From Pseudomonas sp. GV085 (lineage in GTDB: Bacteria; Pseudomonadota; Gammaproteobacteria; Pseudomonadales; Pseudomonadaceae), in NCBI RefSeq assembly GCF_003050925.1, contig NZ_QAOV01000012.1:62001-126000 (forward strand): a DNA stretch of 64,000 nt, given 5' to 3'. The translations under genes were made by a program, and so were the position numbers. Under the pieces are notes generated by a model, which did not search any database, was not told the origin of the DNA, and worked only from the letters and a program-made list of their open reading frames with translations. Positions 9,185 through 18,513 of this stretch are shown here, piece by piece; the first letter of the stretch is position 1, and each line of letters begins with the position of its first letter.

Positions 9185-9511
9185 TCAAAAAACAGACAGA
9201 TCCAGCGGCCGTATTGCGCCCATCCAGATCGCATGCTCGGTGTGGTCACGCAGATCGTCACCGGTATCAGGGTGCAGAAACACCACCAGGCCCTTGCGGT
9301 TGAGCGCCAGCCACGGCAGCACGTCGCCCAACACCTGCGGCTCGAACGCCAACTGGCAACTCCAGTCCGGGTGCGGACCGACCGGGCGCTCGTGCACACG
9401 GCCCATTTTCAGTGGGAACAGTTGCGCAGCCTGCTCACACAAGGCCCGCGCCTGATCGATGGTAGTGGCGTCGAAATAGACATGGGCGTGGTAGCCCGTT
9501 ATGCGTTGCAT
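9185..9511 (-). CDS. DOPA 4,5-dioxygenase family protein
   Basis: This small 108-residue cytoplasmic protein starts MQRITGYHAHVYFD and has the family's histidine pattern: HAH near residue 9, HERPVGPHPDW in the middle and FLHPDTGDDLRDHTEHAIWMG near the end. Family members are non-haem iron extradiol dioxygenases that cleave catechols such as DOPA or are uncharacterised relatives. The start at 9511 has AGAGGA upstream; a longer frame to 9544 lacks one. It lies downstream of the choline-sulfate LysR gene on the same strand, about 60 bases away, and might be co-transcribed, but no metabolic link is obvious. Confidence 0.85.
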   Translation of the reverse strand: MQRITGYHAHVYFDATTIDQARALCEQAAQLFPLKMGRVHERPVGPHPDWSCQLAFEPQVLGDVLPWLALNRKGLVVFLHPDTGDDLRDHTEHAIWMGAIRPLDLSVF

Positions 9512-9572
9512 TTGAAATCCTCTAAATCCGGTCGAGCAGATCATGCGGCACAGGTTGCGATCTTTTCACGTT

Positions 9573-10523
9573 TCACACTGCAATCGAAGGCAATGACAAC
9601 CCCGACAACGACTGCGCACTGCCGGCCTGTTCGGCCATCAACCAATCCACAAACTGTTGAATTAACGCTCCGCGTCGTTTGCGCTGGGGCAGGACCACGT
9701 AATATCCCAACCTCGACATCGCCGTTTCGGCAATCGGTCGGCACAACAATCCCTGGGCCAGCAGGTTATCCACAAGGTGGCGCCAACCGATGGCCACGCC
9801 CTGACCACCAATCGCGGCCTGAATCAGCAAGGTGTAATTGTCAAAGCGCAATTGCCCGGGCGCGGGGGGCGAGGTGATGCCCAGCTCACGGAACACACCG
9901 CTCCAGTCGAACCAGTTACTGCTGTGTTCCCCACGCAGGTGCAGCAACGGAAACTCCATCAATGCCTGGGCCGGCAAGGGCAGGGGACGCTCACCCAACA
10001 ACTGCGGACTGCACACCGGAAACACTTCCTCGTTGAACAGCCAATGGCTTTCACCCTGCTTGAAGCGGCCATCGCCGAACAGCACCGCCACATCGATATC
10101 GGTACGTAGCATGTTATGGCTGCGTTCACTGGTGACCAGGCTGACATCCACCTGTGGATTGGCCGCGTGAAAGCGGTGCAGTCGCGGCATCAACCAATAG
10201 GCGGCGAAGGCAAAATCCGTGGCAACCTGCAGTACCTCATGCTGTTGCTGTGCGCTGATTGCACTCAATCCTGCGTCGATATTCTGCAAACCGAGCTGAA
10301 CCTGTTCGAAAAGAATCTGCCCGGCCTCGGTCAGTTCGATACCGCGATAAATGCGATCGAACAAGCGTGTCGCCAGCTGCTCTTCGAGGCGCTTGATCTG
10401 CTGGCTGATGGCCGGTTGCGTGGTGCCCAGCTCAACCGCCGCGGCGGTGAAGCTGCGTTGGCGGGCCGCGGCTTCGAAGGCGCGAAGCAGATCAAGAGAC
10501 AGGTCACCAAGGGCGTCATACAT
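9573..10523 (-). CDS. LysR-family regulator of choline-sulfate utilisation
   Basis: The 316-residue protein has an N-terminal winged helix-turn-helix (residues about 8-65, RQRSFTAAAVELGTTQPAISQQIKRLE) and a periplasmic-binding-like effector domain, the LysR layout. It is transcribed divergently from betC, 114 bases away, and regulators of this type next to betC are known as choline-sulfate utilisation regulators. A 15-base palindrome (10522-10536) overlaps its own start codon, suggesting autoregulation. The inducer, choline-O-sulfate or choline, is inferred from context only. Confidence 0.9.
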   Translation of the reverse strand: MYDALGDLSLDLLRAFEAAARQRSFTAAAVELGTTQPAISQQIKRLEEQLATRLFDRIYRGIELTEAGQILFEQVQLGLQNIDAGLSAISAQQQHEVLQVATDFAFAAYWLMPRLHRFHAANPQVDVSLVTSERSHNMLRTDIDVAVLFGDGRFKQGESHWLFNEEVFPVCSPQLLGERPLPLPAQALMEFPLLHLRGEHSSNWFDWSGVFRELGITSPPAPGQLRFDNYTLLIQAAIGGQGVAIGWRHLVDNLLAQGLLCRPIAETAMSRLGYYVVLPQRKRRGALIQQFVDWLMAEQAGSAQSLSGLSLPSIAV

Positions 10524-10536
10524 AAGCTGTGCTTAT
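10522..10536. promoter_or_regulatory. Candidate LysR operator at the regulator/betC divergent promoter
   Basis: ATAAGC-TGT-GCTTAT is a perfect dyad and contains the LysR box pattern T-N11-A (T10523 to A10535). It covers the start codon of the LysR gene and faces betC, 100 bases away. No other strong dyad was noticed in this gap. Confidence 0.55.
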
Positions 10537-10637
10537 CCTAGTCATTGCCGCGCGTGGGCTTTACCGCAAGGTGCAAGGGTTTCATTCTCGAAGCCAGCAC
10601 TCTCGCATAAACATCCACTATGGAATGCCGCGATCAC

Positions 10638-12152
10638 ATGAAGCGCAAGAACATTCTTTTCATCATGGCCGATCAAATGGCCGCGCCAATGTTGCCGTTC
10701 TACGGCCCATCGCCCATCAAGCTGCCCAATCTCAGCCGCCTCGCCGCACAAGGCGTGGTGTTCGACTCCGCTTATTGCAACAGCCCCCTGTGCGCGCCGT
10801 CGCGGTTCACCCTGGTAAGCGGCCAGTTGCCGAGCAAGATCGGCGCCTACGACAACGCCGCCGATTTCCCCGCCGACGTACCGACCTACGCCCACTACCT
10901 GCGCCGCCTCGGCTACCGCACTGCCCTGTCGGGCAAGATGCATTTCTGCGGACCAGACCAGTTGCATGGCTACGAAGAACGCCTGACCAGTGACATTTAC
11001 CCGGCCGACTATGGCTGGGCGGTGAACTGGGATGAGCCGGACGTGCGCCCGACCTGGTACCACAACATGTCGTCGGTGCTGCAAGCCGGCCCGTGCGTGC
11101 GCACCAATCAGCTGGATTTCGACGAAGAGGTGGTGTTCAAGGCCCAGCAGTACCTGTTCGACCATATCCGCGAAGATGGCGATCAGCCGTTCTGCCTGAC
11201 TGTTTCCATGACTCACCCACACGATCCGTACACCATTCCCAAGGCTTTCTGGGATTTGTACGACGATGCTGACATCCCGTTGCCTTCGACTCCGGATCAG
11301 CATGACCTCGATCCACACTCGCAGCGTTTGCTCAAGGTTTACGACCTGTGGGACAAGCCGCTACCTGTGGATAAGATCCGCGACGCCCGCCGCGCCTATT
11401 TCGGCGCGTGCAGCTATATCGATAGTAACGTCGGCAAACTCCTGCAAACTCTCGAAGATACCGGGCTGATCGACGACACCATCATCGTGTTCTCCGGTGA
11501 CCATGGCGACATGCTCGGCGAACGCGGGCTCTGGTACAAAATGCACTGGTACGAAATGGCCTCACGGGTGCCGCTGCTGATCAGCGCGCCAGGGCAATTC
11601 GGCGCGGGCCGGGTCAGCGCCAGTGTTTCCACGGCCGATCTGCTGCCGACCTTCGTTGAACTGGCTGGCGGCTCGCTGGAGCCGGGCTTGCCGCTGGACG
11701 GCCGCTCGCTGGTCCCGCACCTGCAAGGGCAGGGCGGTCACGACGAGGTGTTCGGCGAATACATGGCCGAAGGCACCATCAGCCCGTTGATGATGATCCG
11801 CCGCGGCGCCTACAAATTCATCTACAGCGAAGACGACCCTTGCCTGCTCTTCGACGTACTCAATGATCCTCGCGAACTGGAAGAACTCAGTCATTCGCCG
11901 CAACATCGCCAACTGTTCGACGATTTTCTCGCCGAAGCGCGGGCCAAATGGAACATTCCGGCGATTCACCAGCAGGTGCTCGCCAGCCAGCGGCGCCGGC
12001 GGTTCGTGGCCGAGGCGCTGACCCTCGGCAAGCTGAAGAGCTGGGATCACCAGCCACTGGTGGATGCCAGTCAGCAATACATGCGCAACCACATCGACCT
12101 CGACGATCTGGAGCGTAAAGCACGTTATCCACAACCCTGCCAAAACCAATAA
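10638..12152 (+). CDS. betC: Choline-sulfatase
   Basis: BetC hydrolyses choline-O-sulfate to choline and sulfate in the cytoplasm, giving an osmoprotectant precursor plus carbon, nitrogen and sulfur. The protein is 504 residues from MKRKNILFIMADQ; an ATG six codons earlier is also possible and neither has a good ribosome-binding site. The sulfatase signature C52-A-P-S-R is intact, with C52 expected to become formylglycine, followed by TLVSGQ. The metal-binding aspartate in ADQ near residue 12 and the SGDHGDMLGERGLW segment are present. The length fits the family. It is followed 16 bases later by choX and lies opposite its LysR regulator. Confidence 0.95.
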   Translation: MKRKNILFIMADQMAAPMLPFYGPSPIKLPNLSRLAAQGVVFDSAYCNSPLCAPSRFTLVSGQLPSKIGAYDNAADFPADVPTYAHYLRRLGYRTALSGKMHFCGPDQLHGYEERLTSDIYPADYGWAVNWDEPDVRPTWYHNMSSVLQAGPCVRTNQLDFDEEVVFKAQQYLFDHIREDGDQPFCLTVSMTHPHDPYTIPKAFWDLYDDADIPLPSTPDQHDLDPHSQRLLKVYDLWDKPLPVDKIRDARRAYFGACSYIDSNVGKLLQTLEDTGLIDDTIIVFSGDHGDMLGERGLWYKMHWYEMASRVPLLISAPGQFGAGRVSASVSTADLLPTFVELAGGSLEPGLPLDGRSLVPHLQGQGGHDEVFGEYMAEGTISPLMMIRRGAYKFIYSEDDPCLLFDVLNDPRELEELSHSPQHRQLFDDFLAEARAKWNIPAIHQQVLASQRRRRFVAEALTLGKLKSWDHQPLVDASQQYMRNHIDLDDLERKARYPQPCQNQ

Positions 12153-12168
12153 TCTCAAGGGGAAGTCC

Positions 12169-13089
12169 ATGCAAAGGTTATCCACAGTACTGACGGTCGG
12201 GCTCCTGGCTCTGGGCAGTGCATCGGCGTTTGCCGATCAGAGTTGCGAGACCGTGAAAATGGCTGACCCGGGCTGGAGCGACATCGCCGCGACCAATGCC
12301 ATCGCCGGGTTTTTGCTGGACGGCATGGGCTACAAGGCCAAGGTCGACACCCTCGCGGTGCCGATCACCTTTGGCGGGCTCAAGGATGGCCAGGTCGATG
12401 TGTTCCTGGGTAACTGGATGCCGGCGCAGCAGGGCTTCTATGACAAGTTCGTCGCCAACGGCGATGTCACGCAACTGGCGAAGAACCTCGACGGCACCGA
12501 ATTCACCCTCGCCGTTCCGGATTACGTGTGGGACGCGGGTGTGCATGACTTTGCCGACCTGAACAAATACGCCGACAAGTTCGACCGCAAGATCTACGGC
12601 ATCGGCTCCGGCGCGCCGGCGAACATCTCACTGCAAGAGATCATCAAGAAAAACGATTTCGACATGGGCCAGTGGAAACTGGTCGAGTCCAGCGAGCAGG
12701 CGATGCTGGCCGAGGTGTCCCGCGCAGTGAAGAAACAGAAGTTCGTGACCTTCCTCGGCTGGACCCCGCACCCGATGAACGTGCAGCTGAAAATGCACTA
12801 TCTGAAGGGTGGCGAGAAATACTTCGGCGACACCGGCAGCGTGCACACCCTGACCCGCAAGGGTTATGCACAGGCCTGCCCGAACGTCGGCAAACTGCTG
12901 ACCAACCTGAGTTTCACCCAGGACATGGAGAACAGCATCATGGCCGAGGTGGTGAACAAGAAAGTCAGCAATGCTGATGCGGCCAAGGCGTGGATCAAGG
13001 CCAACCCGGCGGTGCTGGATAAATGGCTCGATGGCGTGAAGACCGTGGATGGCAAGGATGCGTTGCCGGCGGTCAAAGCCAAGCTTTAA
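12169..13089 (+). CDS. choX: Choline ABC transporter substrate-binding protein
   Basis: This 306-residue periplasmic protein has a signal peptide cleaved after about residue 22 (ASAFA-DQ). Tryptophans in DPGWSD (W36) and GNWMPAQ (W82), plus the later GWTPHPMN segment, fit the aromatic box that holds the trimethylammonium group in ChoX/OpuAC proteins. AAGGGGAAG precedes the ATG. No permease or ATPase follows, so it is an orphan binding protein here. In Pseudomonas, orphan choline and carnitine binding proteins can use the shared CbcWV core elsewhere in the genome, which is a reasonable inference. Adjacency to betC suggests a preference for choline or choline-O-sulfate. Confidence 0.9.
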   Translation: MQRLSTVLTVGLLALGSASAFADQSCETVKMADPGWSDIAATNAIAGFLLDGMGYKAKVDTLAVPITFGGLKDGQVDVFLGNWMPAQQGFYDKFVANGDVTQLAKNLDGTEFTLAVPDYVWDAGVHDFADLNKYADKFDRKIYGIGSGAPANISLQEIIKKNDFDMGQWKLVESSEQAMLAEVSRAVKKQKFVTFLGWTPHPMNVQLKMHYLKGGEKYFGDTGSVHTLTRKGYAQACPNVGKLLTNLSFTQDMENSIMAEVVNKKVSNADAAKAWIKANPAVLDKWLDGVKTVDGKDALPAVKAKL

Positions 13090-13103
13090 GGTTCAAGGAC
13101 GCC

Positions 13104-13166
13104 TTCGCGAGCAGGCTCGCTCCCACAGGTCCGCGCAGTCCCTGTGGGAGCGAGCCTGCTCGCGAA
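13104..13166. repeat. Inverted REP pair after choX
   Basis: TTCGCGAGCAGGCTCGCTCCCACAG faces its complement across a 13-base centre. It lies 15 bases after the choX stop and may act as a 3' mRNA stabiliser or weak terminator between choX and the SulP gene. Confidence 0.9.
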
Positions 13167-13240
13167 TCGATTTATGCCCTTGCGCCATTACATCTGACAC
13201 ACCACCCTGACGTATTTACAGTCATTCACCGAGAGGCCCC

Positions 13241-14809
13241 ATGGCCCTGCCAAGCCGCCATTCACTCTTCCCTTTCCTCACCTGGCTACCACGGCAAACC
13301 CGCGCCAGCGTCGGGCGCGACCTGATCGTCGGCCTCAGCGGCGCGATTCTCGCGTTGCCGCAATCCATTGCCTACGCACTGATTGCCGGCCTCCCACCGG
13401 AATACGGCCTCTACGCCGCAATCATCCCGGTGTTGATCGCCTGCCTGTGGGGTTCGTCGTGGCATTTGATCTGCGGCCCTACCGCGGCCATCTCGATTGT
13501 CCTGTACGCCAGCGTGAGTCCGCTGGCCGTTCCAGCCTCGCAGGATTACGTCATGTTGATCCTGTTGCTGACGTTTCTTGCCGGTATCTTCCAGTGGCTG
13601 CTGGGTTTGCTGCGGTTTGGCGCATTGGTGAATTTCGTCTCTCACTCGGTGGTACTCGGCTTCACCCTGGGTGCTGCCGTGGTGATTGCCATCGGTCAAT
13701 TGCCTAACCTGCTGGGGCTGGATTTGCCCAGCCAGGCCACCGCTCTGGATAGTTTCGTCACGTTGTTGCGCCATCTCGGCGAAATGGACAAACCTTCGCT
13801 TGCGCTGGGGCTGGCGACGGTGGTGGTGGGCGTGACCCTCAAGCTGTGGTTGCCACGCTGGCCGACGCTGTTGATCACGCTGGTGCTGGGTGCATTGCTG
13901 GTCTGGCTTTGGCCATCAATGTTCGGCCATGTGCAACTGGTCAGCGCCTTCACCGGCAAGCTGCCGCCTTTCAGTCCGTTGCCGCTGGATCTCGATCTGA
14001 TCCTGCGCCTGCTGCCCAGCGCAGTGGCGGTCGGTATGCTCGGGCTGGTCACCAGCCTGTCGATTGCCCGCTCGATCTCAGCGCGTTCGCAACAATTACT
14101 CGACGCCAATCAGGAAGTCCGTGCCCAAGGCCTGTCGAACATCGTCGGGGCGTTTTTTTCCGGATCGCTGTCGGCCGGCTCCTTCACTCGTTCAGGCCTG
14201 AGCTATGAAGCGGGGGCCTGTTCACCACTGGCCGGGATTTTTTCGGCGTTGTGGGTGGCGCTGTTCGCGATCTTCGGCGCGAGCCTGATCGCGCACATCC
14301 CGATCCCGGCCATGGCCGGGAGCATTCTATTGATCGCCTGGGGGCTGGTGGACCACCGCGGCATTCGCGCGTTGTTGCGGGTCAGCCGCGCTGAGTTCGT
14401 GGTAATGGCGCTGACCTGCGTCGCCACGCTGCTGCTGGAATTGCAAACGGCGATCTACGCCGGCGTGCTGGCCTCGCTTTTTTTCTACCTCAAGCGCACC
14501 TCGCAACCACGGGTACAGCATGTGCGAGATGGCGAGGAAGACATTCTGCGGGTGGGCGGCTCGATCTTTTTCGGTGCCAGCCATTACCTGCAAGTGCGCC
14601 TGCAACGCATGCACGGCGCGCGCGTGGTGATCGAGGCGCAGCAGATCAACTTCATCGACTATTCAGGTGTGGAAATGCTGCATCAGGAAGCGCGGCGCCT
14701 GCTGCGTCAAGATCGCAGCCTGACCTTGCGCCGGGCACGGCCGCAGGTGGTGGAAGAGTTGAGGAAGCTGGAAGGAGCGGAGAAGTGCCCGATCCGGTTT
14801 GAAGATTAA
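13241..14809 (+). CDS. SulP-family sulfate permease with STAS domain
   Basis: The 522-residue protein starts with the SulP entry region (GLSGAILALPQSIAYALIAGLPPEYGLY), where the PQ-SIAYA motif is diagnostic. It has about eleven membrane helices, then a C-terminal STAS domain from about residue 430 (INFIDYSGVEMLHQEA). GAGAGG lies before the ATG. It follows betC-choX on the same strand, so it may move the sulfate freed by choline-sulfatase; whether import or export, and whether sulfate is really the substrate, is inference because SulP proteins also carry bicarbonate and other anions. Confidence 0.9.
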   Translation: MALPSRHSLFPFLTWLPRQTRASVGRDLIVGLSGAILALPQSIAYALIAGLPPEYGLYAAIIPVLIACLWGSSWHLICGPTAAISIVLYASVSPLAVPASQDYVMLILLLTFLAGIFQWLLGLLRFGALVNFVSHSVVLGFTLGAAVVIAIGQLPNLLGLDLPSQATALDSFVTLLRHLGEMDKPSLALGLATVVVGVTLKLWLPRWPTLLITLVLGALLVWLWPSMFGHVQLVSAFTGKLPPFSPLPLDLDLILRLLPSAVAVGMLGLVTSLSIARSISARSQQLLDANQEVRAQGLSNIVGAFFSGSLSAGSFTRSGLSYEAGACSPLAGIFSALWVALFAIFGASLIAHIPIPAMAGSILLIAWGLVDHRGIRALLRVSRAEFVVMALTCVATLLLELQTAIYAGVLASLFFYLKRTSQPRVQHVRDGEEDILRVGGSIFFGASHYLQVRLQRMHGARVVIEAQQINFIDYSGVEMLHQEARRLLRQDRSLTLRRARPQVVEELRKLEGAEKCPIRFED

Positions 14810-14826
14810 TCCGACGTTTCGCAAAC

Positions 14827-14924
14827 CCCTGTAGGAGCGAGCCTGCTCGCGATGACGGAATCACATTCAACATCTCTGCTGACTGTCCCACCGCAATCGC
14901 GAGCAGGCTCGCTCCTACAGGGGT
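14827..14924. repeat. Inverted REP pair overlapping the aroE stop
   Basis: CCCCTGTAGGAGCGAGCCTG and its exact complement flank a 39-base centre, in the convergent gap between the SulP gene and aroE. The right arm reaches the aroE stop codon (TAA, 14924-14926), so the repeat forms the common 3' end of both transcripts. Confidence 0.9.
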
Positions 14925-15745
14925 TACAGGGCCAGTTGCCGGCGAAGCTCAGCCAATACCGGCGCCGTATCCGGGCGAACACCGCGCCACAGGAAAAACG
15001 CTTCCGCCGCTTGCTCGGCCAGCATCCCCAAGCCATCCATCGCCACCGCCGCGCCGTGTTCACTGGCCCAGCGGCAGAACGCGGTCGGTTCCTTGCCGTA
15101 CATCATGTCGTAGCACACCGTTTTGCCCGGTTCGATCAGGCTGGGCGCAATCGGCGGCACATCGCCCGTCAGGCTCGCGGAGGTCGCATTGATGATCAGG
15201 TCCACCGACTCCTGCAACCAGTCGTAGCCACTGGCCGAGATCGGTCCCAGATCACAGAACAGTTCCGCCAGAAGCTCGGCCTTTTCCACTGTGCGGTTGG
15301 CGATGATCACGGATGCCGGTTGCTCGGCCAGCAGCGGCTCCAGGGCACCGCGCACCGCACCGCCGGCACCGAGCAACAGGATGCGTTTGCCCTTGAGGCT
15401 GAAACCGGCGTTGACCGTCAGGTCCCGCACCAGCCCGGCGCCGTCGGTGTTGTCGCCCAGCAGACCGCCATCGGCCAGTTTGCTCAAGGTATTTACTGCA
15501 CCCGCCCGCTGCGCCCGCGCCGTCAGGCTGTTGGCCAATCGATAGGCCTCTTCCTTGAACGGCACCGTCACATTGGCACCGCGACCTTCGAGGAAAAACG
15601 TCCGGGCACAGGTGGAAAAGTCGTCGAGTGGCGCCAGCAGCGTGTTGTAGTCCAGCTTTTGCGCGGTCTGCTCGGCGAACAGGCGATGGATCAACGGCGA
15701 CTTGCTGTGGCCAATCGGGTTTCCGAATACGACATAACGGTCCAT
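14924..15745 (-). CDS. aroE: Shikimate dehydrogenase (NADP+)
   Basis: AroE reduces 3-dehydroshikimate to shikimate with NADPH in aromatic amino-acid synthesis. The 273-residue protein has the shikimate-binding N-terminus ([12 protein letters not shown]), the catalytic lysine in VPFKEEA, the Rossmann loop [10 protein letters not shown] and the NADP-selecting ANRTVEKA segment. GAGGAAA precedes the ATG. It lies 13 bases downstream of hemF on the same strand, the order seen near oriC in other Pseudomonas, and probably forms an operon with it. Confidence 0.97.
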   Translation of the reverse strand: MDRYVVFGNPIGHSKSPLIHRLFAEQTAQKLDYNTLLAPLDDFSTCARTFFLEGRGANVTVPFKEEAYRLANSLTARAQRAGAVNTLSKLADGGLLGDNTDGAGLVRDLTVNAGFSLKGKRILLLGAGGAVRGALEPLLAEQPASVIIANRTVEKAELLAELFCDLGPISASGYDWLQESVDLIINATSASLTGDVPPIAPSLIEPGKTVCYDMMYGKEPTAFCRWASEHGAAVAMDGLGMLAEQAAEAFFLWRGVRPDTAPVLAELRRQLAL

Positions 15746-15758
15746 CAGGTTTCCTCGT

Positions 15759-16697
<939 letters not shown>

Positions 16698-16772
16698 CTA
16701 CGCGGTGCTCCATTGGAGCTCAGCCTGCGCAAATGGGTCCGTAGCATAACATCGCAAGTTACTCCTTCGCAG

Positions 16773-16786
16773 TTGACGAAGATCAA
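16773..16786. promoter_or_regulatory. Candidate Anr/FNR box between hemF and qor
   Basis: TTGAC-GAAG-ATCAA matches the Anr/FNR consensus TTGAT-N4-ATCAA with one mismatch. It lies in the 163-base divergent gap, 100 bases from the hemF start and 51 bases from the qor start, so it could act on either gene. Confidence 0.6.
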
Positions 16787-16836
16787 GCTTAGGAGTCCGA
16801 TAGGGAGCTTGGTAAAACGACCTATGGAGAGTTCAG

Positions 16837-17814
16837 ATGGCAAAGCGTATCCAGTTCCGCGCCCATGGCGGCCCCGAAGTACTCGAGTATGTGGATTACC
16901 AACCCGCCGAGCCAGGCTCCAAGGAAGTGCGCGTGACCAACAAGGCCATCGGCCTGAATTTTATCGACACCTATTACCGCAGCGGTCTGTATCCACCGCC
17001 ATCCCTGCCATCGGGAGTCGGCTCTGAAGGCGCGGGCGTGGTTGAGGCGGTGGGCAGCGAAGTGACCCGCTTCAAGATCGGTGATCGTGTGGCCTATGGC
17101 AGCGGCCCTCTGGGCGCCTACAGCGAAGTTCACGTCTTGCCCGAGGCCAATCTGGTGAAACTGCCGGATGCCATCAGTTTCGAACAGGCCGCCGGGGTGA
17201 TGCTCAAGGGCCTGACCGTGCAGTACCTGCTGCGTCAGACTTATGAACTCAAGGGTGGCGAAACCATCCTGTTCCACGCCGCGGCCGGTGGTGTCGGTTC
17301 ACTGGCTTGCCAATGGGCCAGGGCCTTGGGCGTGAAGCTGATCGGCACGGTCAGCTCGGCAGAGAAAGCTGCACTGGCCAAGGCCAACGGTGCCTGGGCG
17401 ACCATCGACTACAGCCATGAAAACGTCGCCCAACGCGTGCTGGAATTGACTGACGGCAAAAAAGTCCCGGTGGTGTACGACGGCGTCGGCAAGGACACCT
17501 GGCTGACTTCACTCGACTGCGCCGCGCCGCGTGGGCTGGTGGTGAGCTTCGGCAATGCATCTGGTGCGGTCGACGGCGTGAACCTGGGGATCCTGGCGGG
17601 CAAAGGCTCGCTGTACGTGACCCGGCCAACCCTCGGCTCTTATGCGAACAACGCCGAAAACCTGCAACGCATGGCCGACGAACTGTTCGAGATGATCATC
17701 AGCGGCAAGCTGACCGTGAACATCAGCCAGCGTTATCCACTGGCTGATGCGGCGAAGGCACAGACCGAGTTGTCGGCGCGGCGCACGACCGGTTCGGTTG
17801 TTTTGTTGCCTTGA
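16837..17814 (+). CDS. qor: NADPH:quinone reductase, zinc-independent MDR family
   Basis: The 325-residue cytoplasmic protein starts MAKRIQFRAHGGPEVLEYVD and has the quinone-reductase core: NFIDTYYRSGLYP, GSEGAGVVEAVG and the nucleotide loop HAAAGGVGSLACQWA. Zinc-binding cysteines of alcohol dehydrogenases are absent, as expected for Qor. GGAGAG precedes the ATG. It reduces quinones with NADPH by one-electron transfer, by family. It is divergent from hemF and is followed by a REP pair. Confidence 0.94.
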   Translation: MAKRIQFRAHGGPEVLEYVDYQPAEPGSKEVRVTNKAIGLNFIDTYYRSGLYPPPSLPSGVGSEGAGVVEAVGSEVTRFKIGDRVAYGSGPLGAYSEVHVLPEANLVKLPDAISFEQAAGVMLKGLTVQYLLRQTYELKGGETILFHAAAGGVGSLACQWARALGVKLIGTVSSAEKAALAKANGAWATIDYSHENVAQRVLELTDGKKVPVVYDGVGKDTWLTSLDCAAPRGLVVSFGNASGAVDGVNLGILAGKGSLYVTRPTLGSYANNAENLQRMADELFEMIISGKLTVNISQRYPLADAAKAQTELSARRTTGSVVLLP

Positions 17815-17820
17815 GGACGC

Positions 17821-17886
17821 TTTCGCTGGCAAGCCAGCTCCTACAAGTTTCGCGATAAACCTGTAGGAGCTGGCTTGCCAGCGAAG
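17821..17886. repeat. Inverted REP pair, GTAGGAGCTGGCTTGCCAGCGAA family
   Basis: TTTCGCTGGCAAGCCAGCTC and its complement lie between the convergent genes qor and tsaC. The same family recurs at 24952-25022. It differs from the GAGCGAGCCTGCTCGC family elsewhere in the window. Confidence 0.9.
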
Positions 17887-17901
17887 AACGATGACGCGGT
17901 A

Positions 17902-18459
17902 TCAGTCCGGGCGCACAACCTTGCCGGTCGCCAGATCGCGAATCACGCTCGGGTTCTTGCGCCCGCCCAGATTGCCACCCAGCACCAGATCCACCTGGCC
18001 ACGGAAATACTGTTCGACGCGAATCCGCGTACGTGCCGCCGGGCGCCCCTGCGGGTTGGCCGACGTCGACACCAGCGGCCCGACCAGTGCGCACAAATCC
18101 CGCACCAGCGGGTGATCGCTGACCCGCAGCGCCACGGTTTCATGCACCCCGGTAATCCACTCCGGCAGCAGGTTCTGGTGCGGCACCAGCCAGGTGTTCG
18201 GTCCCGGCCAGGTACTGGCCATGCGGTCCATCCACAATTCGGGGAAGTCCTCGAAGAGGAAATCGAACTGACGGATATTGTCGGCGACCAGAATCAGCCC
18301 CTTGTCCACAGACCGGCCCTTGATCAGCAGCAAACGCTCCACCGCTTCCTCGTCCCACGGGTCGCAACCCAGGCCCCAGACTGCTTCGGTTGGGTAGGCA
18401 ATCACCGCCCCGGCGCGAATTGCTTGCGCGGCTTGTTGCACACGCCAACTGTTGACCAT
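17902..18459 (-). CDS. tsaC: Threonylcarbamoyl-AMP synthase, Sua5/YrdC/TsaC family
   Basis: TsaC makes threonylcarbamoyl-AMP from threonine, bicarbonate and ATP for the t6A37 modification of ANN-decoding tRNAs. The 185-residue protein shows [14 protein letters not shown], the [10 protein letters not shown] nucleotide-binding region and [11 protein letters not shown], all YrdC hallmarks. It is the short form without a Sua5 domain. The start ATG at 18459 is eight bases after TGGAG; a GTG three codons upstream overlaps that site and is less likely. It follows dprA on the same strand, 54 bases away, as in related genomes. Confidence 0.95.
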   Translation of the reverse strand: MVNSWRVQQAAQAIRAGAVIAYPTEAVWGLGCDPWDEEAVERLLLIKGRSVDKGLILVADNIRQFDFLFEDFPELWMDRMASTWPGPNTWLVPHQNLLPEWITGVHETVALRVSDHPLVRDLCALVGPLVSTSANPQGRPAARTRIRVEQYFRGQVDLVLGGNLGGRKNPSVIRDLATGKVVRPD

Positions 18460-18513
18460 GAAAAACACTCCAGAATAAGGCTCTGCGCAGTTTACCGATC
18501 TTGTTTATAAAAC

